64,000 bases of DNA from JADJYF01 sp965278995 (GTDB lineage: Bacteria; Pseudomonadota; Gammaproteobacteria; Ga0077536): the NCBI GenBank assembly GCA_965278995.1, contig OZ257136.1:3596001-3660000 (forward strand). Reading direction: 5' to 3'. The translations under genes were made by a program, and so were the position numbers. The notes beneath the pieces were generated by a model. That model was not told the origin of the DNA and did no database searches. It worked only from the letters and a program-made list of their open reading frames with translations. Below are positions 37,091-45,768 of the stretch, piece by piece; position 1 is the first letter of the stretch, and each line of letters opens with the position of its first letter.

Positions 37091-39247
37091 TCAGACTGCG
37101 AGGTGTGCGAGGAACAGTCGCCGTGCCATGCGATATATGCGCGCCGCCACCGCTTCAGGATCATGCTCGATGCGGACCCAGGCCCGTCCGCCGACGCGTA
37201 AAGTGGGTGGCAACCCACTCAACTCGAGGTCGAGCACAAACAGGTTTTCCATCGCCTTGTCGGGATGGACCGGGTCGACTGCAATCAGTCCGCCGCCGCC
37301 TGCACCGAGCGCGGCACTTGGCAGTGCGCGGCTCGCTGATGGCACCTCCGCATGGACCTTCGCGGTCACCGTTCTGTCGGGCTCGTCGAGCAGGCGCACC
37401 GCTATGTCACGCATGCCTCGCCGAAGGAGTTCGGCATCGGACTGCGGCACCGCGACGCGCACCACCGGCGTGGATTGCTCCAGCACATAGGCCAGAACAT
37501 CGCCTTTCCTTACATAACGGCCCAGCAGACGATACGCGTCAGGTACGACCAGCAGACCGTCGATTGGCGTCTTGACCACGAGATTACGCTGCTCTTCGCG
37601 CAGCACCGCAAGATCGGTCTCGAGCCGCTCAATCTGCTGCGCGAGGCTCGCGAGTTCATGCGGATCGCGGATGCGCGCTGCACTGTGGCGACTGCGCATT
37701 TCTTCGAGTTCGAAACTGAGCGCTGCGACGCGCGCGTCCAGGAGTGGACTGTCGATGCGCGCGAACGGCGTACCGGCAGCGAGCCGCTCGTCGTCGGCTT
37801 CGAACAAAATCTCGCTCACAGTGCCCTCCGCGGCCGCTCGCACCTGCCCGTGCGGCGCCAGCCACACCACACCCTCACAGAACGTTGCAAGCGGCAGGGG
37901 TACCGCCAGAAGCAGGGTGGCCAACGCGACGAGTATTGTGAGCGCCGCGCCCCAGGCACGTGCCCGTCGGGCCTGTAACTGTGGTGCCGATACGATGAAC
38001 AGAATGCCGCGAACCAGCGGCCAGCCAATTTGCCCGAGCACGACCCATATGGCGAGGACGAAGCCGAGCGCTGGCACCGCGCTGGCTACCAGCAGCGCGA
38101 CAGCAGCGGTCACTATCAAGCGGTAGAAGCAGGACGCCGCGCCATAAACCAACAGCCAAACACGCTCGGCTGCAGTCGATTCCGGGCTGTTCGCCTGGCG
38201 CAGGCCGAGCACGTAACGCTGCAGCAGATAAAGCCAGTAACGCGTCGCGCGCGGCGCCAGATTCGGCATTTCGATGGCATCGGCAAAGACGTAATAACCG
38301 TCGTACCGCAGCAGCGGGTTGCCGTTGAAAAGCAGCGTCGAAACGCTGCCGAGGAGCATAGCGGTATAGGCGAGATCTTTGATCATCCCTGCTTCGGTCA
38401 GCATGAATATCAGCGCCGCGAATGCTGCAATCATGAGTTCCGCGAGCACGCCGGCCGCGCCGACCAGGATGCGTTGGCGCTTCGCAGGAAAGCCCCACGC
38501 GGCAGACGCGTCGACGTACGGTACGGGAAACAGCAGCATCAGCACGATGCCGACGTCGTGCACCTCACCGCCCCAGCGCTTGACCGCAAGCGCGTGCGCC
38601 GCTTCGTGCACGGTCTTGATTACCAGATAGACCACCGGCATCAACAACCAGGCATCGGCGGCGTAACCACGAGCCTGCCAGTAGCCGACAATCTGCGGCC
38701 ACGACACCACGCTTGCCAGCACGCCGCAGACCAGCAACAGGGCGGCGCCGACTGCACCGGCAGGACTGAACAGCCACTGTGCAAGAGTCTGGTGGCGCGC
38801 GATCAGGACATCGGGATCCGGCAGACGCAGGCGGAAAGTCAGCGGCGACAACCAGCGCGAGATCCGTTTGCGCCGCGACAATGCGCGCGCACGCTGGTGC
38901 AGATCAGCAGCGTCCTGAGCGCTGCCCCAGTCGAGCAACTCGGCCTGATGCAGCGCATTGATCACAGCCGCAAGTTCCGCTTCATCGAGTGTACGGCCAG
39001 CATCCTGCAGACTGGCATGGACCGTCGCCAGGCTGCGTTCGCCGTTCAGCAGACGCACGACATCGAATGCGGTCTCGTTCAAACGTTGCCAGCTGCCGCT
39101 CGCGGCATCCCGCAGCAGATACCAGCGGCGGCCGCGATAGCGATGCCGACATACCTGCACTGTATCACGCAGCCGGACGCGACGCGGCGCCATGCGCGAC
39201 CACCAAGCTTCGGTCGACTGCGTTGCGTTCACGGCACGCGCCACCAT
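37091..39247 (-). CDS. PqqD-like / M50 (site-2) metalloprotease / HlyD fusion, polytopic membrane protein
   Basis: About 718 residues. N-terminal region resembles a PqqD-type recognition domain (LNETAFDVVRLLNGERSL). Then come about ten hydrophobic segments with the intramembrane Zn motif HEAAH in IKTVHEAAHALAVKRWGG and the later LLRYDGYYVFAD, which supplies the family's Asp. The C-terminal third is HlyD-like (GTVSEILFEADD; coiled coil; VVKTPIDGLLVV). ATG 39247 overlaps the preceding gene by 19 bp; a GTG at 39232 that overlaps the stop as GTGA is the alternative. Such fusions accompany large surface proteins and are presumed to process or export them. Confidence 0.87.
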   Translation of the reverse strand: MVARAVNATQSTEAWWSRMAPRRVRLRDTVQVCRHRYRGRRWYLLRDAASGSWQRLNETAFDVVRLLNGERSLATVHASLQDAGRTLDEAELAAVINALHQAELLDWGSAQDAADLHQRARALSRRKRISRWLSPLTFRLRLPDPDVLIARHQTLAQWLFSPAGAVGAALLLVCGVLASVVSWPQIVGYWQARGYAADAWLLMPVVYLVIKTVHEAAHALAVKRWGGEVHDVGIVLMLLFPVPYVDASAAWGFPAKRQRILVGAAGVLAELMIAAFAALIFMLTEAGMIKDLAYTAMLLGSVSTLLFNGNPLLRYDGYYVFADAIEMPNLAPRATRYWLYLLQRYVLGLRQANSPESTAAERVWLLVYGAASCFYRLIVTAAVALLVASAVPALGFVLAIWVVLGQIGWPLVRGILFIVSAPQLQARRARAWGAALTILVALATLLLAVPLPLATFCEGVVWLAPHGQVRAAAEGTVSEILFEADDERLAAGTPFARIDSPLLDARVAALSFELEEMRSRHSAARIRDPHELASLAQQIERLETDLAVLREEQRNLVVKTPIDGLLVVPDAYRLLGRYVRKGDVLAYVLEQSTPVVRVAVPQSDAELLRRGMRDIAVRLLDEPDRTVTAKVHAEVPSASRALPSAALGAGGGGLIAVDPVHPDKAMENLFVLDLELSGLPPTLRVGGRAWVRIEHDPEAVAARIYRMARRLFLAHLAV

Positions 39248-41052
39248 AACCACAGTCGTACGCGATCGACCAACGCATGGGTCCATACCCAAAGCAGGCG
39301 GCGCGGCCCTGAATCGATGCGCGCGATGCCCTGCATGCCTGGTCGTAACTGCCCGACCTCACCGCTCAGCACGGCCTCGACCTTGAAGACATTGCGACCG
39401 TCGCTGGTCTCTGCGACGCCCAGGACCCTGTCGACAGTGAAAGGCAAGGGCGCGGCAGACCACGAGGCCAACGCCAATTCACCGTGCTGACCGGCCTGCA
39501 CATTCGCGACGTCGCGCTCGCCGACTTCGAGTTCGACCCGGTAATCGTCGAGCGGCGCGATCTCGAACAACACATCGCCGCGGCCGACCGGCGCGCCCAT
39601 GGACTGGCTGAGATCGCCCGCGATTACCATGCCATCGAATGGTGCGATCAGACGCGCACGTGAGATCTGCACTTCGACCAAGGCGAGTTGCGCGGCGGCC
39701 TTGCCGAGACGCGCTTTGCTGATGGCGGTTTCTGCCCGGTCCATTTTCGCCAGCGCTTGGCGCAGCGTCTTATCCGCTTCGGCGTAATCGGCCTGCCATT
39801 TGCGTCGCTCGAATTCGAGGGTCTGCGTATCAAGCAGAGCTAATACGTCTCCTTGTTTGACGACATCGCCGGCGCGCGCCGGCGCTTCGAGCACATAGCC
39901 ATCAATTGGTGCGACGATGCTGCGCTGTATGCTGCCATGCAGCGTCGCGGGGGCAGCGATGCGGTACGTGCCATCGAGACATACCAGCGCGACCAGCAAC
40001 AGTAGCCCTGCCACTGCCACAACTCTGATTCCTTGGCGGCCTGTGCCGCCGAGGGCCGCCAGACGTACCACCAGGCGCTCGCGCAGTGACGCCTCGGCGT
40101 CGCGCTTATGGCGTAGGACGCTGGCAATATCTGCTGTCACGGCGCTCAGCCCGGCGACTTCGGCAGTGGTGTAGCCCGTGCCGCGATGGCGGCTCAATGT
40201 CAGTGCGCCTACCGTGGTTTGACCATCGTGCAGCGGCAGCGTACACACCGCCACCGCGCCTTCTTGCACGCGTAACTGGCTGTGGGCGAAGTTAGCCACG
40301 CCAGAGTCCGCGGCGAGCGGCGGCATAGCGACTGCGCAATCCTCGTCTAGTGCTTCCTCCATGGCCGCTATCAGCGCGCGATTGCTGATCGTCGCTGAGT
40401 CAAGCGTGGCGGAATGGGAACGAGCCAACAGTTCGATACGGTCGCCGCGCGCAAGACCGATACTCGCACTGTCGGCCCCAGCGATGAGTGCAACGCGGAT
40501 GGCCATTGCCGTGGCTGCTTCACGAAAATCAGGCGCACTCAGTGCGGCACTCACCAGATCGAGGCGCGCCGCGCCGAGGTGTCCGCTCTCACCGTCCAGC
40601 ACAAATTGCAGCCACGCGGCGCTCCAATCGATCAATTTGATCAGCGTTTCGCGCTGGTCATCGGAGAGCTGTAGAAGCTTGAGCACCAACACTGCGTCGG
40701 CGTGCGGGCTGCGCGACATTCTGCGCGCCAGGATGACGACGTTCGTGGCCCCGACCTGAACCATCACCAGCGGCTCGCCATCCACGCGCACCCGATCGGA
40801 AAGTGCAACGACGTCAGGCTCCAACGCTGCGCCGGGAGGCCATGCCGCGCTCGTCTCGAAGCCACTATCGTGGCGCGCGCCCAACGTAACGCGCGCGGCC
40901 GCGACTGCAGGAACCATGTTACACACCAGCGCCAGCCAGGCAGCCAGCCGCGCGGATATCTCAGCGGTCGACAACTTAACCGCATCGACTGTACCCGTTC
41001 GCGCCGCCGGCGCGGTCGGTAATAGGGCGATTTTCGTCTGCGGTACGGACAT
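39229..41052 (-). CDS. GAF-domain / HlyD fusion membrane adaptor
   Basis: About 607 residues from ATG 41052; a TTG at 41103 is also in frame and neither has a clear ribosome-binding site. Residues of about 150-310 form a GAF-like cytoplasmic sensor (AVCTLPLHDGQTTVGALTLSR), followed by a single membrane span (VVAVAGLLLLVALVCL) and a periplasmic HlyD part with two lipoyl halves (SIVAPIDGYVLEAP and RLIAPFDGMVIAG) around a coiled coil. The GAF part would let the export apparatus respond to a cytoplasmic ligand. It is the first gene of the LEPR-XLL operon. Confidence 0.85.
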   Translation of the reverse strand: MSVPQTKIALLPTAPAARTGTVDAVKLSTAEISARLAAWLALVCNMVPAVAAARVTLGARHDSGFETSAAWPPGAALEPDVVALSDRVRVDGEPLVMVQVGATNVVILARRMSRSPHADAVLVLKLLQLSDDQRETLIKLIDWSAAWLQFVLDGESGHLGAARLDLVSAALSAPDFREAATAMAIRVALIAGADSASIGLARGDRIELLARSHSATLDSATISNRALIAAMEEALDEDCAVAMPPLAADSGVANFAHSQLRVQEGAVAVCTLPLHDGQTTVGALTLSRHRGTGYTTAEVAGLSAVTADIASVLRHKRDAEASLRERLVVRLAALGGTGRQGIRVVAVAGLLLLVALVCLDGTYRIAAPATLHGSIQRSIVAPIDGYVLEAPARAGDVVKQGDVLALLDTQTLEFERRKWQADYAEADKTLRQALAKMDRAETAISKARLGKAAAQLALVEVQISRARLIAPFDGMVIAGDLSQSMGAPVGRGDVLFEIAPLDDYRVELEVGERDVANVQAGQHGELALASWSAAPLPFTVDRVLGVAETSDGRNVFKVEAVLSGEVGQLRPGMQGIARIDSGPRRLLWVWTHALVDRVRLWLWWRVP

Positions 41053-41240
41053 TGGCGTAATCACGCTGTGGGTGGGGTTTCGCCGGCTCGAAGCCAGGGA
41101 CAACGCTCTGATAAGCGGCGTTCATAGCCTGAAACTTGAGCGCGCTGGGGAAATCAGAACAGCCGACGTGGCGCTGCTGAACGAGGATGGACGGTAAGTC
41201 CGGGGCGCCTGAAGATTTGGGATCGTCCAGGTAGTCGAAT

Positions 41241-41316
<76 letters not shown>

Positions 41317-41444
41317 ACGAGGTTGCCGGTGGCGTGAGACTGCCGGCAGCGGTGAGATTTTACCTGCCCTCCAGCAGCAGATGTAGCCCTGTTCTTCAAA
41401 CCGCGCGCCGACGACGGTGCATCGGCCAGGACCGAATATGACGG

Positions 41445-41462
41445 TTGTCATCATTCGGTCAC
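41445..41462 (+). promoter_or_regulatory. Pho box 1 upstream of the porin gene
   Basis: TTGTCAT-CATT-CGGTCAC: two 7-bp half-sites with the 4-bp spacer of a PhoB box (consensus CTGTCAT-N4-CTGTCAY). It lies 98 bp upstream of the porin start. Five or six of seven bases match in each half. Confidence 0.6.
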
Positions 41463-41477
41463 ATCAATGCCATGTAA

Positions 41478-41495
41478 TCGTCACCCAGTTGTCAC
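41478..41495 (+). promoter_or_regulatory. Pho box 2 upstream of the porin gene
   Basis: TCGTCAC-CCAG-TTGTCAC, again 7-4-7. It begins exactly 33 bp after the first box, three helical turns, so both PhoB dimers would sit on the same face of the DNA. Its end is 64 bp before the porin start codon. Confidence 0.65.
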
Positions 41496-41559
41496 GAAGT
41501 TCGGACTGCGGGCAGCCAGCCAGCGGCGGGTTTCGCGAATCATCAAGGGAGACTCCACC

Positions 41560-42972
41560 ATGAATTTCGGTCGCTGGCTGTTGCTTACTGTGCTCTGTTC
41601 GTGGGTGTTGCCGGTACTCGCGCAGACGCTCGAGCTCTATGTCGATACCGTGACCAAGCAGGTCTATACCGAAGCCGGGCCGAATCGCGTCAAGCTGGGG
41701 GTGTTCCAGCAGGTGCCCGATGCGGCGACGCCGGCACCGGCGATAGCAGGCGCGGTCGCTCCAGCGACGCCGGCCGTGACCGGGCAGACCGCAGCCGTGG
41801 CTCAGGCTGCCGCAGTACCTGCAGCTCTGGCTACCGCAGCGGCCGACAAACCGGCCGAACCACCGAAGTGGTATGACAAATACGCCATCCGTGGCTATGT
41901 CCAGTTGCGCTACAACCAGCTCTTCGACGATGAGCTCGATCAGCTCCGTCACCAGGCCGACCGTTCAGTCGGCGAGGATCAGTCACTGTTCATCCGCCGT
42001 GCGCGGCTAATCCTGAGCGGCGATATCAATGACCATATGTCACTTTATCTGCAGCCGGATTTCGCAGTAACGCCGCCGGGTTCGAGCCAGACCAGCTTTG
42101 TCCAGCTGCGCGATTTCTACACCGACATTTCTTTCGATAAGAAAAAAGAATTCCGTGTGCGCGTCGGCCAGTCCAAGGTCCCCTACAGTTTCGAGAATCT
42201 GCAGTCGAGCCAGAATCGCCTGGCGCTGGACCGCAATGACGCCACCAATAGCTGCTGCAAGGACGAACGCGACCTCGGCGCATTCCTCTACTGGGCGCCA
42301 GAGCACATCCGCAAGCGCTTCAAGGACCTGGTGTCTACCGGTTTGAAAGGTTCGGGTGACTACGGTGTCGTCGCGCTCGGCATCTATAACGGCGAAGGCG
42401 CCAATCGTTTCGAACGCAACGACAACTTTCATCTGGTCGGCCGCGTGACTTATCCCTATCAGTTCGCTAACGGCCAGATTGTCGAAGCGGGCGTGCAGGC
42501 GAGTTCCGGGCGCTTCCTGCCGACGGTCGACAACGGCATCCGCCTCGATGCTCCGGCCAACGGCTTCCGCGACGATCGTTTCGGTTTGCATGCCGTGCTC
42601 TACCCACAGCCGTTTGGTCTGCAGGCGGAGTGGAACTGGGGCCGCGGTCCGCAATTGTCGGCGGACGCGAGCTTCATCGATGAGGAATCGCTGAACGGCG
42701 GCTACGTCCAGGCGATGTATCGCATCGAACACGAATTCGGCGTGTTCATGCCGTTCGTGCGCTGGCAATACTTCGACGGCGCCATGAAGTTCGAGCGCAA
42801 CGCGCCAGCGACGGATGTCACCGAGACCGAGTTCGGTCTGGAGTGGCAACCGATGCCGGAATTGGAATTGACCGGCATGTATGTGATGACGGATAGAACC
42901 AACGTGCTCGTCGCACCTTTCGATCAGATCAGCGGCGATCTGCTGCGCATGCAGCTGCAATGGAACTATTGA
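41560..42972 (+). CDS. OprO/OprP-type (phosphate-selective) porin
   Basis: 470 residues. ATG 41560 follows AAGGGAG at 7 nt, and the product starts with a signal peptide (LLLTVLCSWVLPVLAQ). After an Ala/Pro-rich linker (about 55-105) comes the beta-barrel starting IRGYVQLRYNQLFDDE with SLFIRRARLILSGDIN and RVRVGQSKVPYSFEN, which is typical of the porin O/P family. The C-terminus ends in Y (QLQWNY), the usual outer-membrane insertion signal with an aromatic last residue. Two Pho boxes upstream support phosphate-starvation control and thus a phosphate or polyphosphate substrate. It is followed 66 bp later by the DUF2167 gene. Confidence 0.85.
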   Translation: MNFGRWLLLTVLCSWVLPVLAQTLELYVDTVTKQVYTEAGPNRVKLGVFQQVPDAATPAPAIAGAVAPATPAVTGQTAAVAQAAAVPAALATAAADKPAEPPKWYDKYAIRGYVQLRYNQLFDDELDQLRHQADRSVGEDQSLFIRRARLILSGDINDHMSLYLQPDFAVTPPGSSQTSFVQLRDFYTDISFDKKKEFRVRVGQSKVPYSFENLQSSQNRLALDRNDATNSCCKDERDLGAFLYWAPEHIRKRFKDLVSTGLKGSGDYGVVALGIYNGEGANRFERNDNFHLVGRVTYPYQFANGQIVEAGVQASSGRFLPTVDNGIRLDAPANGFRDDRFGLHAVLYPQPFGLQAEWNWGRGPQLSADASFIDEESLNGGYVQAMYRIEHEFGVFMPFVRWQYFDGAMKFERNAPATDVTETEFGLEWQPMPELELTGMYVMTDRTNVLVAPFDQISGDLLRMQLQWNY

Positions 42973-43038
42973 GGCGGCATTGACCTCGGCGCGCGCGTTT
43001 CACTACAGTGGCGGCCCCACGCAACCGATGGACCGACC

Positions 43039-43929
43039 ATGCTGCGAAATCTGTCCGCCGGATTTGGCCTGCTGATCCTGTGCGCCCTCCCTGCTCTGGC
43101 CGAGGATGCACCGCCAACAGCGGATGAACAATTTGCCCGGGCAATGAGCGCAGCCGGCGAAGCCCGTGTCGCCGGTCCGGCGCGCATAGCGCTCGACGCT
43201 CAGGCTGCGCTCGAATTGCCGGAAGGATTCGCTTTCGTGCGCAAGGAGCCCGCGATTGCTCTGCTCGAAGCAATGGGCAATCAGACCGACGCCGGTTTTC
43301 TCGGTCTCGTCATCGGCGACCAGTTGCAGGGATTCGTCAGCGTACGCTACGACGCTTCCGGTTATGTCGAAGACGACGAAGCGCGCGAATGGGATGCCGA
43401 CGAACTCCTGCAGAGCCTGAAAGACGGCACTGACGCCGGTAATGAAGAACGCCGTTCCCGCGGTATTCCCGAGTTCGTCGTCGCCGGTTGGGTTCAGGCA
43501 CCGGCTTACGATGCCGTGGCGCATCGACTGGTGTGGTCGGCCGAGCTGCGCGAGAAAGGTGCTACCGGCGGCGGCGCCGAAAGTGCAAGCGTCAACTACA
43601 ACACCTATCAATTGGGTCGCGAAGGGTATGTGTCGATGAATCTCGTCACTGATCTGGCGAGCATCGAAGCGCAGAAACCCCTCGCCCATCAACTCCTCGC
43701 CGGCCTCAGTTTCAACGACGGCAAACGCTATGCGGATTTCGATCCTGCGACGGACAAAGTCGCAGCTTACGGACTCGCCGCACTCGTTGGTGGTCTGGCC
43801 GCCAAAAAACTCGGCCTGATCGCGATGGCTGGTCTGTTCCTGGCCAAGTTCGGCAAGGTCGCGGCACTCGCGGCAGTCGGTGGTGCCGCTGTCGTCGGGC
43901 GCCTGTTCCGCAAGCGCAAGTCTTCCTGA
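43039..43929 (+). CDS. DUF2167 family membrane protein
   Basis: 296 residues with a signal peptide (LLILCALPALAE). The body matches DUF2167 proteins (EGFAFV, GWVQAPAYDAVAHRLVWS, NYNTYQLGREGYVSMNLV) and ends with two hydrophobic segments (VAAYGLAALVGGLAAKK and LAALAAVGGAAVVGR) plus a basic tail RKRK, so it is an anchored envelope protein. Function is unknown. It lies 66 bp after the porin, so it may share the Pho promoter. Confidence 0.85.
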   Translation: MLRNLSAGFGLLILCALPALAEDAPPTADEQFARAMSAAGEARVAGPARIALDAQAALELPEGFAFVRKEPAIALLEAMGNQTDAGFLGLVIGDQLQGFVSVRYDASGYVEDDEAREWDADELLQSLKDGTDAGNEERRSRGIPEFVVAGWVQAPAYDAVAHRLVWSAELREKGATGGGAESASVNYNTYQLGREGYVSMNLVTDLASIEAQKPLAHQLLAGLSFNDGKRYADFDPATDKVAAYGLAALVGGLAAKKLGLIAMAGLFLAKFGKVAALAAVGGAAVVGRLFRKRKSS

Positions 43930-44099
43930 CGCTGACCACGTTTCACATGGCGGAATTGACCGGCGTGCCGGTATTGCGCCCCGCCCGGTCGCAGCCGCAG
44001 CCTGCGGGGTTACTGGCCGCTCGAAACCCGGCAATTCAACGGTTCCACACGAAGCGTAACGGGCAGCCTTGCAGCAGGAGAAAGCACCGCTTATGGTGA

Positions 44100-44134
44100 T
44101 TCCATATTTCGAATAATTGTTTCGAATAGTGGAA
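44100..44134 (+). promoter_or_regulatory. Symmetrical operator candidate for the IclR-type regulator
   Basis: TTCCA-N3-TTCGAA-N7-TTCGAA-N3-TGGAA is a fully symmetrical arrangement centred at 44117. Its right arm ends 4 bp before the regulator's ATG, so bound protein would block translation-proximal transcription. TTCCA/TGGAA arms are typical of IclR-family sites. Autoregulation is the simplest reading. Confidence 0.6.
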
Positions 44135-44138
44135 CATC

Positions 44139-44870
44139 ATGAGCACCATCGATAAAGCATTGGACGCCCTGTTCCTGCTCGGCAACAGCCAGGGCGCATT
44201 GCGCTTGAGCGACCTCGCGCGCGAACTCGGCATGCCGCGTTCTAGTGCCCATCGCACCCTTGCACCGTTGCTTCGCCGCGGGCTGGCCGAACAGGATGAC
44301 AGCGGGCGCTATCGGGCCGGCTTCGGCTTGCTGGCTCTCGGTCTGGTCGTTGCCAATCGCGAACCGCTGGTTGCGGCCGCCAAACCCGTGCTCGAAGCGG
44401 CGGCAGCGGAACTTGGCGAGACGTTTTTTCTGGTCGTGGCACGCGCCGGCCAATTGCTGGTCGTCGAAAAAGCTGAGGGCGATGGTTTCCTGCGGGCCTC
44501 GCCGCGTCTCGGTTCCGCAGTGCCGGTGCATGCCACGGCTGTCGGTAAGCTATATCTCGCCCATGCGCCCGAGCAGGTTGCTGCTGCGGAATTGACGCGC
44601 TTTACCCCGCGCACCTTGCGCGCACGCAAACTGTTGGAGGCCGAAGTCGAACTCGTTCGGCAACAGGGCTGGGCCAGCAATATCGAAGAATGGCAGCCCG
44701 GATTGTGTGTCGTCGGCGCGCCGGTATTCGCCGGCAAACGATTGGCCGGTGCGGTCGCGCTGGCGATGGTGGCATCGCGATTTGCGGCCATCGGGCCGAC
44801 CGTCGCGACCCGTCGTGTACGTCATGCGGCCGAAGGAATTGCGTTACGGCTGGAAGGAAAGATGTTATGA
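44139..44870 (+). CDS. IclR family transcriptional regulator
   Basis: 243 residues. The N-terminal winged helix (TIDKALDALFLLGNSQGALRLSDLARELGMPRSSAHRTLAPL) is typical, followed by the effector domain with VPVHATAVGKLYLAH and AGAVALAMVASRF. ATG 44139 has GGAA just upstream within the symmetrical site at 44100-44134. Its stop overlaps the aminotransferase start as ATGA, so the two are made together. It probably controls the downstream catabolic genes (aminotransferase, methyltransferase-like protein, dimethylformamidase). The effector is unknown. Confidence 0.92.
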   Translation: MSTIDKALDALFLLGNSQGALRLSDLARELGMPRSSAHRTLAPLLRRGLAEQDDSGRYRAGFGLLALGLVVANREPLVAAAKPVLEAAAAELGETFFLVVARAGQLLVVEKAEGDGFLRASPRLGSAVPVHATAVGKLYLAHAPEQVAAAELTRFTPRTLRARKLLEAEVELVRQQGWASNIEEWQPGLCVVGAPVFAGKRLAGAVALAMVASRFAAIGPTVATRRVRHAAEGIALRLEGKML

Positions 44871-45730
44871 AAGTGTGGTATCGAGGTGAAGTGGGTGATG
44901 CGCGCGAATGTCGCGTGCCGATACTCGATCACGGTTTGCTGTATGGCGATGGCGTATTTGAAGGCATCCGCATTACTGGCGGGCGCGTCTTCCGCCTGCC
45001 CGATCACATCGTCCGCCTTGAACGCTCGGCCCGGGCGATTGGTCTCGAGTTGCCGTTTGCGCGGAGCGAGATCGAAGCGATTGTTGTCGAAACGGCACGC
45101 GCGCATGGCGAGGCTGAGGCCTATGTGCGCCTCGTCCTCACCCGTGGCGTCGGCGAACTCGGCGTCGATCCGGCTTCCTGCGAGGAACCTGGATTCTTTT
45201 GCATCGTGGCCAGTCTGCGCATGTTTCCGAGCGAGGCGCGCGCGCGGGGCTTAAGTCTGATGACGGCCAGCATACGGCGGCCACGCAGCGACATGCTCGA
45301 TCCGCAGGTCAAGAGCTTGAACTATTTGAACAACGTTCTGGCGAAACGCGACGCCCGACTGAAAGGATATGACGACGCATTGTTATTGAACGAGTCCGGC
45401 CGCGTGACCGAAGCAAGCGGGGCCAATCTGTTTGCGGTGATCGACGACGAACTCGTCACACCGCCAACCAGTGAAGGCGTTCTGCCCGGCCTGACGCGGG
45501 ACACTGTGTTGCACTGCGCAAAAGGCGCTGAACTGGCAGTCGTCGTCAGACCGATGACACGTTACGAATTGCTCGCCGCCAGCGAAGTGTTTCTTGCCGG
45601 CAGCGGCGCCGGACTGGTCGCCGTGGCAAGTCTCGACGGCACCGTCTGCGGCAGTCCATCACGGCCGGTACTGGCTCGCATGCAGAGCGGCTACAGCGAG
45701 TTCGCAGTCGAGCACGGCGTACCGTTCTGA
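44867..45730 (+). CDS. Class IV aminotransferase (branched-chain / D-amino-acid transaminase-like)
   Basis: 287 residues, PLP-dependent fold type IV. VPILDHGLLYGDGVFEGIR is the family's N-terminal signature; the PLP lysine is in VKSLNYLNNVLAKRDA; ESGRVTEASGANLFAV and TPPTSEGVLPGLTRDTVL complete the pattern. Members include IlvE, D-amino-acid transaminase and aminodeoxychorismate lyase; the sequence fits IlvE-like best but the substrate is not certain. The start overlaps the IclR stop (ATGA), implying control by that regulator. Confidence 0.9.
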   Translation: MKVWYRGEVGDARECRVPILDHGLLYGDGVFEGIRITGGRVFRLPDHIVRLERSARAIGLELPFARSEIEAIVVETARAHGEAEAYVRLVLTRGVGELGVDPASCEEPGFFCIVASLRMFPSEARARGLSLMTASIRRPRSDMLDPQVKSLNYLNNVLAKRDARLKGYDDALLLNESGRVTEASGANLFAVIDDELVTPPTSEGVLPGLTRDTVLHCAKGAELAVVVRPMTRYELLAASEVFLAGSGAGLVAVASLDGTVCGSPSRPVLARMQSGYSEFAVEHGVPF

Positions 45731-45768
45731 AGCACGGAGCAAACACCGCCTGACGCCTCGTCTGTGGC

